Shown here piece by piece: positions 10,785 through 21,576 of a stretch of DNA of 64,000 bases. The notes below the pieces were generated by a model. That model was not told where the DNA came from, searched no databases, and saw nothing but the letters and a program-made list of their open reading frames with translations. A program made the translations under genes and the position numbers. Source of the stretch: Schizophyllum amplum (lineage: Eukaryota; Basidiomycota; Agaricomycetes; Agaricales; Schizophyllaceae); the NCBI GenBank assembly GCA_007026445.1, contig VDMD01000005.1, positions 1,178,001 to 1,242,000 on the forward strand, written 5' to 3'. Numbering within the stretch: position 1 is the first letter of the stretch; each line of letters opens with the position of its first letter.

Positions 10785-13060
10785 ATGCCCGTAGACACAC
10801 CGCCAAGTGCGACGCGCACATCCAGCGGCGGACTCGAGACCGCCACATCCTCAGGCACCCTCTACGTCTCCAAGCCCTTCCGCTCGAGCTCCTCCAAGAA
10901 GCTGCGCGCTCTTATCGCCTTCACCCCGCGAAAATCCGCGTTCGACACCACGAACGAGCTGAGTGGTGCCAATGAATTCCGCGTGCGTCCCCCAAGTCCC
11001 TCCGACTCTCGCATACCCTGACCGCCGCGCATCTGCAGGGCTTCTTCACGCTCTTCTGGATGTCCATGTTCCTCTTCACCGTGAGGACGTACATTACCAG
11101 TATCGAGACGCAGGGCGCTCCCTTGAACTTTGCCTTCGCTACGATGTTCTCGCAGGACGCCGTGACGCTCTTCTTCAGCGATGTAGCGCTCGTCGCCAGC
11201 TCCGTCCTCTGCGTCCCCTTCTGCAAGGCGATCGCGACCAATACGATAGAATATTACTGGACTGGCGTCATCCTTCAACACATCTTCCAGATGTCTATAC
11301 TTTCCATCACCGTCTCCTGGACATACCACAGGTGCGTCCGTTCCCCTCCATCGCATTCCCCTGTTCACCATCGTCAAACCAGGCAGTGGCCATGGGTCCA
11401 ATCAGGCTTCCTCACCCTACATTCGCTAGTGCGCACACTCTGCCCTCCCCACATCTCTCATCCTGACGTCAATGCCATCTAGGTCATGATCATGAAGATG
11501 CACTCGTACATAAACGTCAACGGGTCCTTACAATACATCACCGACCAGTCCCAGGAAGTCCTTGACCAACTCCGCAAAGCGACAGAAACCGTAGGCGGTG
11601 GATGGGACAACGCCATCGCCGTTGCCAAAGAGGCCCGCGCGGAACTAGACGCCGCCGCGGGCATGACGAGCGACGCCGAGACCTCGACGCCTTAGCGGAC
11701 CCCGCCCATCGCCACCGGCACAGCGCGTCCTACGTGACGCGGACACGGCAACCGCGCTGCGTAGGCGCCTCGCCGCCGTAGCACCCGACGTCGCCGACGG
11801 CATGCACGCCGCGGAGAAGCAACAGGCCGCGGACGAACGGACGCTAAGGAGTCCAAGATGCAGAAACGCCACCTCGACCGGCCCGTGAACGCCATTGACC
11901 CGCATCCGTTGGTGGATCACCCGAACGAGGATATCGCGCAGATGGCGAAGGACTACACGGAAATGCAGGGCGAGCTGACGAGCACGGGGCCCGAGCAAAT
12001 AACGTGGCCGAACAATATCACCTACAAGAACTTTGGGCTGTACTTGTTGATCCCGTCGCTAGTGTATGAGCTGGAGTACCCGAGGACGGATCGGTGCGTG
12101 CTTCCGTTTGCTGTGTGTACTGCAGAGGACTGACTGCTTGGGGCTCATCATAGGATCAGGCCGATATACGTGTTCGAGAAGGTCACGGCGTTCTTTGGGT
12201 CGTTTGCGCTGTTGTACACGATCACGGAGACTTTCATATTGCCACATATTCCGACGGCGGATAAATCCTTCTTCATGAGCCTGCTGGATCTCGCCCTGCC
12301 GTTCATGTTCTGCTATCTGATGATCTTCTACATCATCTTCGGTGAGCCACCAAGTTCGCTTTATTTCTCCTCGTATTCTTATTGCTTTGTAGAATGCATC
12401 TGTAACGCCTTCGCGGAAGTTTCCTAGTACGTCTATTCTTACCTCGCCTTCCACCTTCCACTCCACCGTCCCTCACCCACTGTCTCCCCTCCACCCCTTA
12501 CCAACTCACCTCCACTCCAGCTTCGCCGACCGCCAATTCTACGAAGACTGGTGGAACTCGACATCCTGGGACGAGTTCTCGCGCAAGTGGAACCGGCCCG
12601 TGCACTCCTTCCTCCTCCGGCACGTGTACGCGTCGACGATCGCGAGCTACAAACTGTCGCGGACGCAGGCGATGTTCGCGACGTTCTTCTTGAGCGCGTG
12701 CGCGCATGAGCTGGTGATGATTGTGGTGACGCATAAGATTAGGTGAGTGCAGGGTTATTCCGTTGTGAGATTTTGCGTTACTGCGATGGGTCCCACTGCT
12801 TCGTCGATCAAGCTTCGCCATGGTAGCCTCTATTGCCGCATTCCCTCCCCTTCCCCTCTCCTCACCCTCCTCCCATCACCCCTTACTAACACAACTACCA
12901 CAGAATGTATCTCTTCGCCCTTCAGCTCATCCAGATCCCCCTCATCGCCATCGGCCGACATCCAGTCATCAAGCGCAACAAGCTGCTGGGGAACATCAAC
13001 TTCTGGCTGGGCCTGTATGCGGGGTTCCCGTTGCTGTGTGTGGCGTATTGCGCGTATTGA
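10785..13060 (+). CDS. Acyl-CoA:sterol O-acyltransferase (ARE1/ARE2-like), frame broken in exon 4
   Basis: MBOAT enzyme that esterifies sterol in the ER for storage in lipid droplets. Exons 10785-10982, 11039-11331, 11383-11428, 11483-12093, 12154-12341, 12393-12426, 12521-12742 and 12904-13060. Family motifs are MKMHSYI, the FYEDWWN box (exon 7), HSFLLRH, and the active-site His in ACAHELVM, followed by a hydrophobic C-terminal segment. Exon 4 has an in-frame TAG at 11693-11695 and two further frame changes near 11737 and 11853. Three single-base losses would explain all of it and cancel in phase, so the downstream exons stay in frame. The affected stretch is a variable cytosolic loop rich in Ala and Arg. 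Real lesion or sequence error is undecided. Confidence 0.88.
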
Positions 13061-14280
13061 GGGCAGTTTGGTGGTTGACGGCGAGTGGGGCGCATCGGGG
13101 TATGCATCGAGGAAGTGGTGCGTGTCGGGGAGTTGTCGTGTCTCTTGGATCCTTCGAGTCGATTTAGTCTTCGAGCCAGCGTCAGTGTACAGCGATGAGT
13201 CAGGGCACGACGCAATTTTGGATACTTAGAGCCGGGATAGAACAAACATGTCTGCTTCACTTATTTATCTGCTTTACTGTACTGCTGTGGGCCTACTTCA
13301 GATATACGTAGCATAGTAATGCCATAGTCGCGGGTGGCCTGCGGGGCTCTTAGACTAGTTCATCATTAGGTCTTCACGACGTTAGAGTCTGGACGGATAC
13401 AATAATCTGCTGAGCGCTGACCAGATTATTGTTGAGAACCTGGTCGTCGGCAGTGGCCGGCCCAGGGCCGACCCCACACATCATGCGTCATGCGTCACAT
13501 CAGCACAAACAAGCCGGTCGGCCCGGATGGGCTCTTCAAGGTGTTACCGTGCTATGCCACGCTTTAGAGTCAGATGAAGGATGCAGGCAGTAAATAAGGA
13601 CTGTATGCGTGCTCTTCAGCCTTTTCTCGAACTTTTACGCCCTCGAAAGCATGATATCTGCGCTGAAGGGCCGTCCCGGAAGACGCCGAACGCGCCCGTG
13701 ATGTGACGCGTCTTCGGAGTTTCGGCGGAACCGGCGATTACCGACGAGCAACATCTCGACAGTAATCTGGCCAGCGCTCAGCGGATTATTGTATCCGTCC
13801 AGACTCTTACACATGAAAGTTGGTGGGTGGCAGCCATACTTACATAACGTCAGTGATTCGGTACGGCGCATTCCGCGTGCTGAGTGGCAATTGCAGTGTC
13901 CACTGTCAACAACCAGAATTCATCCCTGCATCCGAGGATCGCCACTCATGGGGCAAAGTCGTACACCATGGCGCTTGCTGTACTCACCGCTTTGATACCG
14001 AACGGCGAAGCTGAACGGAAGCGCGACGCATGGTTATACATTACAACGGATTCGACGTGCGTAGAACGACAGATGACGATATGCATGTGAGGACGGTAAA
14101 AGATGGGCTGGGAATAAGTAGATCGGTCAAACAAGGCATAAGCACTAAGTTACAGTACGAAGTACGCACATCGAGCCTTGGATGCAAGCCGTCATGCTAG
14201 GCGAAGAGCAGGATCGCGAAGGCCGCAGAGTATGTGGCCAAGTAAACGATAGTAGATGGTAACGCAGTGAGCGCTTTCGC
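13061..14280. other. Intergenic with a MITE
   Basis: Holds the MITE at 13385-13806. The rest shows no coding pattern. From 13810 to 14280 I see nothing recognisable. Confidence 0.6.
13385..13806. mobile_element. PIF/Harbinger-type MITE, 422 bp
   Basis: Begins GAGTCTGGACGGATAC and ends with its reverse complement. Inverted similarity extends about 80 bp at each end with scattered transitions. It is flanked by TTA on both sides (13382-13384 and 13807-13809). A 3-bp TTA/TWA target duplication with G-starting TIRs fits PIF/Harbinger (Tourist-like) elements. The internal 260 bp has no transposase frame. Superfamily is inferred from target-site duplication and TIR only. Confidence 0.8.
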
Positions 14281-15822
14281 CTACTCGTCTTCCTCTTCTT
14301 CGAATTCCTCTTCTTCGGATTGACAATGAAAGCAGTATTCAGGAGCGCTCATTGTGGCATTCACACGACCTGCATCAGGTCAGTCTCCAGCTTAAAAGCA
14401 GAAGGTGATAGTGCTCACCACGTATTTGTAAGTCCAGGTCCTGGGCCTTCAACTCGTCAAGGCTTACAGAAACCTCCGCGCACACCTTGCTCTTGGGGTG
14501 TTCCATCCTCAGAGATTGCAATTTACACTGCTCGTGCGGAAGTTCGTCTTCAGCTTCCGGCCACCACCACGAACGCAGCATATTTTCCAGCGCCAAATCG
14601 CAATCACGGCCGTGCTGCCCCGACGCATCCACCGTCACGGCCCTCAGCTGTGGCACACGTCGCCGCTTGGCGTCCCACTTCAACGCCTCCCACACGTCCG
14701 TCGCATAGCTGGTTACCATGACACATGACAGCTCCAGCTCACGCAGGCTCAAGCACGCTGTCTAGGTCCTGCGTGCATAGTACAGTGCCCAAGACCTCCA
14801 GGAATTTCAGAGCCCTGCCGTTTCGCGCGAGGAAGATTAGCGCGGGCGGTAGAAACGTTACGTGGATTTGGCTCCAGCAAAGCGTGAGCTCGCGCAGCGC
14901 GGGTAAGTACAGATTCGTCAGCAGCGGGGCAGGGGACGCGCCGATCTCGGGCTCCTCCGCATCTTCGAAGACGAGGTAGAGATAAGACAGATGAGGCAGC
15001 ACGGCTGGTGCACCCGGCGTCCAATTCGGGTCGGGGAATGGGCGTAAGACGAGCTCGGCACGCTCAAGAGCGATGCATTGCCCTAGAGTGGCCATGACAG
15101 CATGCGGGTCATCGAGTGGTAGGTCATCGAGCTCGCCACGCAGAATGAGGGACGTGAGCTGTGCCCAAGGAAAACGGAACTGTGCCAGACTGGCATAAGG
15201 ACCGATCTCGAGGACGCGCAGGCCAGGAATCATAGAGGAGAACTCCACGGGAGGTCCAGTCCACGTATTATCGCTGAGAATGCTGACTCGGAGCTCTCGC
15301 AGGTGCAGAAAGGCGAAGCGCATGCGAGCGAGGGCGTTGTACGGTGACGTAAATGTGGCGATTGTAAACTCTCCGAGGCGAGGTGCAACGAGCTGGAGAC
15401 AGTGCTGGGCGGCATAGGGGTTCCAGTCGTCATTTTCGCGCCCGAACAGGCTGAAAGTAAGGTGGTTCGGGTGTGGGGCGGAGCGCGCGACCCAGTCTGC
15501 AGTAATTGGGGCGTGAGCGGCGTACCCCGCGAAGGAGCTGACCGTGAGCACCGTGAACAGGCGCGAGGTGTGTCGCGCAACATGCCGCCAGCCACGGCAT
15601 ACATGAAGAAGACGCAGCAATGCTAACACTGGCCCCTGTGGCTAGCCATCGAACCTTCCTGTGCATACGAGCATGAACGTCTCCCCTAGCAGCTCTGCCG
15701 GGAGCCGACTGAGCGACTGAGCGGAGACGAAGTCTTGAAGTATGTCGTTAGCAACATCCTGATAAGTACAACAGACCACTTACGTTCTTTCCCAGCTTGA
15801 ACTCATCAGGCTCGTCGGACAT
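14281..15822 (-). pseudogene. F-box-like protein gene, probably decaying
   Basis: Reads MSDEPDEFKLGKN (exon 15822-15784), then from 15758 a frame with SRLPAELLGETFML and LLRLLHVCRGWRHVARHTSRLF. This is the layout of basidiomycete F-box proteins, followed by Leu-rich repeats-like sequence. An in-frame TAG lies at 15642-15644, in the middle of the F-box region. Skipping it would need a 33-nt intron (GTATGC...CACAG). A one-base slip near 14745 moves the frame into SLRELELSCV..., which runs to 14419, and a last exon 14369-14281 adds an acidic SEEEEFEEEEDE tail. Each segment is clearly coding-like, so the gene is either recently inactivated or mis-sequenced. Function beyond substrate-adaptor type is unknown. 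Confidence 0.6.
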
Positions 15823-16389
15823 TGTGTCCCTTCACCGCTGCGACAGCCTGAAGAAGGAATTGCGCAACCATCGTAATCTCACGACCTGATGCACGTGCTG
15901 CGTTGGGTTCCGTTGTGTTCTTTGTCGTCAGTGTAGATAAAAGCGCCGGAGAAGTAGGACTAAGACGAGAACAAAGAAGAAAGAACAATGGAAGCAATGA
16001 AGACAGCGAATGTGTCACTGTCAGGGCCGTCTTGTATATATTATGTCACGTGTGCGTTGACGTAGATACGCACAAATACTGCAAAACAAACCCCCTTGGT
16101 CAGGCGCCATTCCGTCCGAGTTGTCGGCCCAGAGTGAATAGTTTGTCTGGTACAAACCCGATACGGTGCCACACTTGAGTGTATAGACTTCGGATTGGCG
16201 TGGGTTTCTGCCGAATCGGTGGCCTCAGGGTGGCCTCTTCATGACGCCCGAATCGGCCTTCACCTATTGACTGGTGTGGGTCTTGGCCGTTGACCCGGCC
16301 ACCCCGCCAGTATAAAGGGCAGCGATGCAGATCTCATTTGCATCGTTTCATCGAACGCCGACTTGTCCTACCTGAGGACCAGTTTTATC
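15823..16389. promoter_or_regulatory. Upstream region of the SDR gene, with TATA box and paired CCGAATCGG sites
   Basis: TATAAAGG at 16311-16318 lies about 72 bp before the SDR start codon. CCGAATCGG occurs at 16211-16219 and again at 16248-16256, an everted CCG-N3-CGG arrangement of the sort bound by Zn2Cys6 factors. Two loosely similar GTGGGTYTTG...CCG blocks surround them. No gene in this interval. Confidence 0.55.
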
Positions 16390-17536
16390 ATGTCGACTAC
16401 ACAGCTCGTCTGGGTCATCACAGGTACATCGTGAGTGCTACCCTCCCAAAACGCGCTATTCCCTTGAATTCGCTGACGAATTGACTAGCACTGGGCTCGG
16501 CCGCGAATTGGCGGAAGCGGCGCTTGCGCGCGGTGACAAAGTTATCGCTACGGCGCGAGCACGATCCATCGCCAAGCTCGATGATCTAAAGGCCAAAGGC
16601 GCAGACACCATCCAGCTCGACGTGACTGCGCCGCTCGAAACGCTCAAGGAGGCAGCTGAGAAGGCAGTAGCCATCCACGGTCACGTCGATGTCGTCGTCA
16701 ACAACGCGGGCTACATCCTCGTCGGGGCGATTGAAGAGAACACGTAAGCAATTTATTGCAGGATTCAATTGTGATCGTGACCGACTCTGCGCAGTCCGCA
16801 GGAAACCTTCGAGCAGTACAAGTACGTGAGCGGTCACCAACATCGCAGGCAATGTACTGACGTCTTTCCACAGCACGAACGTCTTTGGCGCTCTCAATGT
16901 GACGCGCGCCTTCCTGCCTTACATGCGCGACCGCAAGTCGGGTACAGTCGTATTTCTGGGCTCCCTCGGCGGGTGGAGCGGCGGCCCTATGGCCGGTCTC
17001 TACTGCAGTACCAAATGGGCCATCAGAGGTACGCTATCTGCTCTCAGCATTGATGTCGAGTCTGACCCGCCCTAACGCTCAACAGGCATCAACGAGTCCC
17101 TCCACGCGGAGATCTCGCCCCTAGGCCTGCGCAGCGTCTGCTTCGACTTTGGCTACTTCCGCACGTCCTTTTTGACCCCCGAGCACCGCACGCCGTACGA
17201 TCCGCGCATCGAGGACTACCGCGAAATGACAACTGGGGCAAACCAGGTGCTCTTAGGTGCGCAGCGTCCTGAATCATGCGCATCCTGAATTTCCTGGTGA
17301 TCGTCTGACGCGCCCACGCAGCCTACAACGAAAAGCAGCCCGGCGACCCGAAGAAGGGCGTGCAGGTCATGGTCGACGTTGTGCGCGGCGAGGGCATTGC
17401 GAGCGGTCGGGCGTGGGAGATCGACATTCAGCTCGGCACTGACTGTTTCAACGTTGCAAAGGGCCACTGCGAGAAAGCGCTTGAACGGCTCGCCGAATGG
17501 GAGGATGTGACGAAGAGCACGGATATCAAGGACTAG
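16390..17536 (+). CDS. Short-chain dehydrogenase/reductase (classical SDR)
   Basis: NAD(P)-dependent oxidoreductase, substrate unknown. Exons 16390-16430, 16489-16743, 16795-16821 (27 nt), 16874-17028, 17086-17256 and 17322-17536 join exactly to 287 aa. Rossmann TGTSTGLG is created across the first splice, NNAG is present, and the active site shows Ser in GSLGG and YCSTK (Tyr-x3-Lys). FDFGYFRT follows where SDRs usually have PG. The closest type is 17-beta-HSD-like single-domain SDRs. It has a TATA box and lies alone on the plus strand, convergent with the BEM46-like gene. Confidence 0.9.
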
Positions 17537-17732
17537 TCTACTCTGCTGTCGAGTACAGACCGAGCCTGGCGATGTAGCGCCTCGGAGAGGTGCACTAAGT
17601 ATATGAAATATGGCCATATATGTATCTGGACACAGCCGCTGAGGCCTGAGGTGTGAGATATACGAGCAATTCACAGACGTCCGAAACGACAACATAAGCG
17701 AATTGAATCCATCGAGCCCGCAATAAAGCCTT

Positions 17733-19160
17733 TCAATCCTCCTCTACAGTGGCCAAACGCTCCAAGAACGCATCGATCTTCTCCCAGTAACCCCTCTGCA
17801 TGAAGGTATTGTCTGCAGCCCTAATCAGCGCCTCTCACTTGTAAGTTGAACCTCCCACTCACTGTGGCTCCCGTATGCAAAGCCGTGAAACTCGTCCTTC
17901 GTCGGCTCATAGCCCTCCGTCGCCTCAGTCTCCCCTGGGTCCAAGCCGCGCCTCTCTGCAATCTTCCACAAACCCTGCATGTGTTGTGGGCGCACGACCA
18001 TATCCCTGAGCCCCGCCATCATGCAGATAGGCACCTGGCGCGAAACGTAGCCCATGCGATTTGCGGCGTTCCAGCGCTGGGTGACGGCCCAGGATATCCA
18101 CCCGATGTACGGCCAGCCCCGGACGACGGCGGGCAAGGAAAGGAAGGTGTTCTCGATGATGAGGGCGGTTATCTGGGTTACGTAGGATGTGAGATTTTTG
18201 GAGGCGGACAGGCGCGAACGGACGCACGCCGTGTTGGACTCGGCTGACGAGGTCGACGGCAACTGCGCCTCCGAGGGACAGGCCGTACACAATCTGGGCC
18301 CATGGTGAGTGTGGCAGACAACAAAAGTCTGTGGCGTACGATGCGCGTCTTCGCCAGCTCCGGGTCATTTTCGACAAAGGTGAAGGCGGCTTGCGCATCG
18401 ATCCGCAGACCTATACGAAAGGCTAAGTACGAATGCAATCTCACTGATGAGAAAGTGAGGCATTGAGCGCACCACCCTCGGTTGGAGATCCCGTTGACCG
18501 GGCGTACCTGCAAGTCGTATAACTTCAACATTCCTATACAGCTGAAAGAGAGGATATTCGGGCTCACCCTCTATACGAGAGGACCAGTACATTGCACTGA
18601 CGTTCCGCAAATTGCTTTGCAATCTCCGTCATAGCAGACAGATCCATCGCATTACCGTGGAACCTGCAAACTATAGCGTGCACCCGGGATGGAGGCAAAA
18701 GCACACGCACATGATCACGGTGAAGCGGCGGGCGGGAGACTGCACGATATTGGATCAGCGTTCATTCAGGAAGCGCACTTGTTCAAGTTGTGCGCGCTCA
18801 AGCGCTCACCTCGTGCAGCGGCTTGCGGAAAAGATACGCCTGGAGGCTGACGTTGTCAGGTGTAGCTATCCGGATGTCTTCCACAGGGTCGTAGAATCCG
18901 AGCAGTCTTGGAGGATAGACGTCTACCTCAGGTCAGCCTACACATTTCGGAAGGGACCGTAGGGACACCCACTTGTTTTGTTCTCTACGAAGGCGAACGG
19001 GTACACCGGCAGGCATTGACCGTGCCGCAGGAGCTAGTCGTACATCAGATGGGACGCCAGACAAGCGACCGACATTAGTGAACAATTGGCGACTCACAAT
19101 CGCTAGCAACCTCGTCAGCGTCGGAGCGCGAGGTCGAGCAAACATATCAAAATCAGACAT
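17733..19160 (-). CDS. BEM46/ABHD13-type alpha/beta hydrolase
   Basis: Membrane-anchored serine hydrolase of the Bem46/ABHD13 family; substrate unknown. Ten exons on the minus strand: 19160-19098, 19033-18973, 18922-18810, 18739-18711, 18663-18568, 18507-18476, 18410-18340, 18293-18228, 18172-17863 and 17812-17733, totalling 306 aa. It has a short hydrophobic N terminus, IATPDNVSLQAYL, VIMFHGNAMD (oxyanion region) and LVLSYRGYARSTGSPTEG. The nucleophile elbow is YGLSLGG (Ser in GLSLG). AGLRDMVV carries the likely acid, and the His lies in EFHGFAYGSH. The many tiny exons are typical of basidiomycetes. No frame faults. Confidence 0.88.
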
Positions 19161-19710
19161 GGAAAGAGTTTGTTATAGCGTTGGTGGGGAACCGGGACTC
19201 AATGGTGCATATTCTGAGGCTGCTGGCCTTTTTATACCAGCGCGGGCGACTGTTATTTTCAACAGCATTGCATAGCATTCTCGGGGTCGAAGACTGTGGG
19301 GTAGCCTGAGCTTAAGAGGTGGACGGGCTATACCGGTACGTTCATTGAATCATTACTATGACTCTATGACTCGAGCACTGGGCGCCTACCGCGGCTGAGA
19401 CAACAGCTTTGAAGGCACCAGCCTCATTATGAAGTGCTAGATGCCAAAGCTTCATATACGTTGGTCGTGAGATACGTACGGTGAGTAGTAGAAGGTGTAG
19501 AGTGTTCGTCCAGCGGCCCCCGCACACTGCTGAAGATGCTTGCTAGTACTGCCTTGAAGATTATAGAACGGCGTAGCTGAGGGCTGTAAAGAAGAAGTTT
19601 ATCCGTTCATGGTGCCAGAGATGATGAAGTTCAGATCCAGAAGGAACTTGTGGGCACGGCCCGGTCGGACAACCCGATCGGGCCGCCTGGTCTGTGCGTT
19701 GCCCGCGCCC

Positions 19711-19718
19711 TATATAAG
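19711..19718 (+). promoter_or_regulatory. TATA box of the U2 snRNA gene
   Basis: TATATAAG lies about 25 bp before the inferred U2 5' end, in a GC-rich context. Confidence 0.65.
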
Positions 19719-19735
19719 CGCGCCGCGGACATCCC

Positions 19736-19918
19736 GATTCCTTACCACTCTGGCCTTTTGGCTTAGATCAAGTGTAGTATCTGTTCTTAAAAGTTTAACC
19801 ACTTTTACCGAAGCACTGCTTCGTGTTATGGTTATCCAATTTTTGTCGCCCCTGCTCCCTGGGCTCTGCTTGCAACCCGGGGGCGCGATGACCTTGCCAT
19901 TGCAGTACCGGCTTGTGT
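19736..19918 (+). ncRNA. U2 spliceosomal snRNA
   Basis: Recognises the intron branch point. Contains CTGGCCTTTTGGCTTAGATC and the branch-point recognition GTAGTA at 19774-19779. Stem IIa is AAAAGT/ACTTTT, differing from the usual sequence but fully paired. A GAAGC/GCTTC hairpin follows. The Sm site AATTTTTG is at 19838-19845. A GCCCC...GGGGC stem III is followed by the stem IV loop ATTGCAGTACC that binds U2B''. All elements are in canonical order. The 5' end is set by comparison with U2 and the 3' end is approximate. Confidence 0.87.
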
Positions 19919-20147
19919 CGTCGGGGGAATCACCCTCTCTCTTTGGGCTCCGTATCATCCCGCGTCTGTTGACGTTGCGGAGGTCGGGCGCAAATGGATT
20001 GGCAGTCCATATGCAGCAGCTTTTGATAATTACATCCTCGACTGCAAGGTCCTCGCATGGACATGGAAGTTTGGTATGAGTCACATCAATCTTCCGAGCA
20101 ACAGACGAAGAGCCAGAGCCAGGGGGCACACGCGGGTGCAAGTCGAC

Positions 20148-21258
20148 ATATGAACCCCTCCGGTTGGGTGCAATTCAAATTAGGCCGGAACAGTCCGAGC
20201 ACCCAGTTGTCGGCAAATGCCGTCGTTGAACATTGGGCGCGTTTCTGGCGTAAATCGGCGAGCACGGCGCTTCCCGCAACCTCTCGAATCAGAAATAACC
20301 TGTAGATAGTACTCTACTAGCCATTGACCTTGAAGGACAAAAATGGACCACAATATTGCGTTGAGAAGACTGAAATGAACGAGGTGCCCCCTCTTCTCGC
20401 GCCCCCTCTTGACTCTTATCCCCTCCGACCTCCCTCTCCCCTTTGCCCCGCCTACCTCTCTTGCATTTGTGCCCTCTCCATCACCCTGCTGCCCTATCTC
20501 TTGCTTGCGCCCTCTCCCCCTCGACCCTTTGCCGTCTCGCACTGGAGTCGGCAATGTATGTGCTCACTCACAAACAGAAGCGAGAGAAATAGTTCAGCTC
20601 TCAACACAGCTCAATATGGAGCACTGCAGGACGACGGCGGGCGGCTCCCGCGCATGTTGGCCAAAATCAAGCCCGCCAGCAATAGACAAGCAGATCATAG
20701 GGAGCATGACGAGCAGCATTGCACAGTGCAATGCTGCTCGTCCCTGAGGGCGTGGACTACATACGCCCCTCGTCAGTAAGCAGCCGGTGCTGAACTCTGG
20801 GTCAGCCCGGTTTAACGCTCAGCGTCGCGTCCGCCGTCCGAGTCTTAGTTGGGTGGCATTCAACAATGGCCCGCTAGGGCGTGCACCTCGTTCCTTCCGC
20901 CTATAGTACCTGCAGCGCCCCAAATCATAGTCCTCCCGCGCCGCCTTCAGCGCTACCTCCTGCGCAACACGTTGTCAAACGTTACAGTTGACACCAGTTT
21001 TCCAAGGCAGGGCAGGACAATGGGGCGTGACTCGTGAGGCTGCATCGCTGATTCTGCTCTCGCTCAATGTGTGTGCTACAGTGCAACAACCAGAGACAGT
21101 AGTACATCGTCCCGCGGTGCTGCAAGATGCCACATCGACAACTCCAGGCCGACTTTGGGACAACTCACTCGAACACGAACGCGACGGAGACCGCGGGCCG
21201 TCAGCGTTCGGCAAAGTCCGGCCTAATTTGAATTGCACCCAACCGGAGGGGTTCATAT
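20148..21258. repeat. 1.1 kb unit bounded by perfect 42-bp inverted repeats
   Basis: 20148-20189 (starting ATATGAACCCCTCCGG) is the exact reverse complement of 21217-21258. The ends fall on ATAT, compatible with a TA or 4-bp target duplication, though the palindromic CATATG makes this ambiguous. There is no transposase frame inside. Either a non-autonomous DNA transposon or two inverted solo copies of a shorter repeat. Confidence 0.6.
20708..20742. repeat. Perfect 17-bp palindromic hairpin
   Basis: GACGAGCAGCATTGCAC at 20708-20724, one A, then the exact reverse complement at 20726-20742. It lies inside the inverted-repeat unit and outside any gene. Confidence 0.75.
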
Positions 21259-21576
21259 GCACCGATCGCACGCATGTGTGCCCCCTGGCCAGAGCTTACC
21301 ACAGTCAAGCCATCAATGAATCATATATCAGAGGGTGCAGCGTCAGCCTTGCTTGACTGAATATCAGGTTGCCCTTTCCACGAAAGAGAAGGCAATACAG
21401 CGGATGCCTCTCCCAAAGCTGTAGAGTGCCATATACTCGCCCAACACCGTCCAGCACTTGAGCTTGAAAAGACCTCACCACCACCCCCACCACCGCCGCC
21501 GAGCATATCCAAAATGGACCGGAGTGCGTATGAAGACATGAGGTACATATGTAGGTGCAGAACAACAAGCGTGGAA

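Larger units (their letters stand above)
19161..21576. other. 2.4 kb without protein genes: U2 snRNA and structured repeats
   Basis: Contains the U2 snRNA gene, a 42-bp inverted-repeat unit (20148-21258), a 17-bp perfect hairpin and a CT-rich tract (about 20390-20530). No reading frame here has family similarity. Confidence 0.6.
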
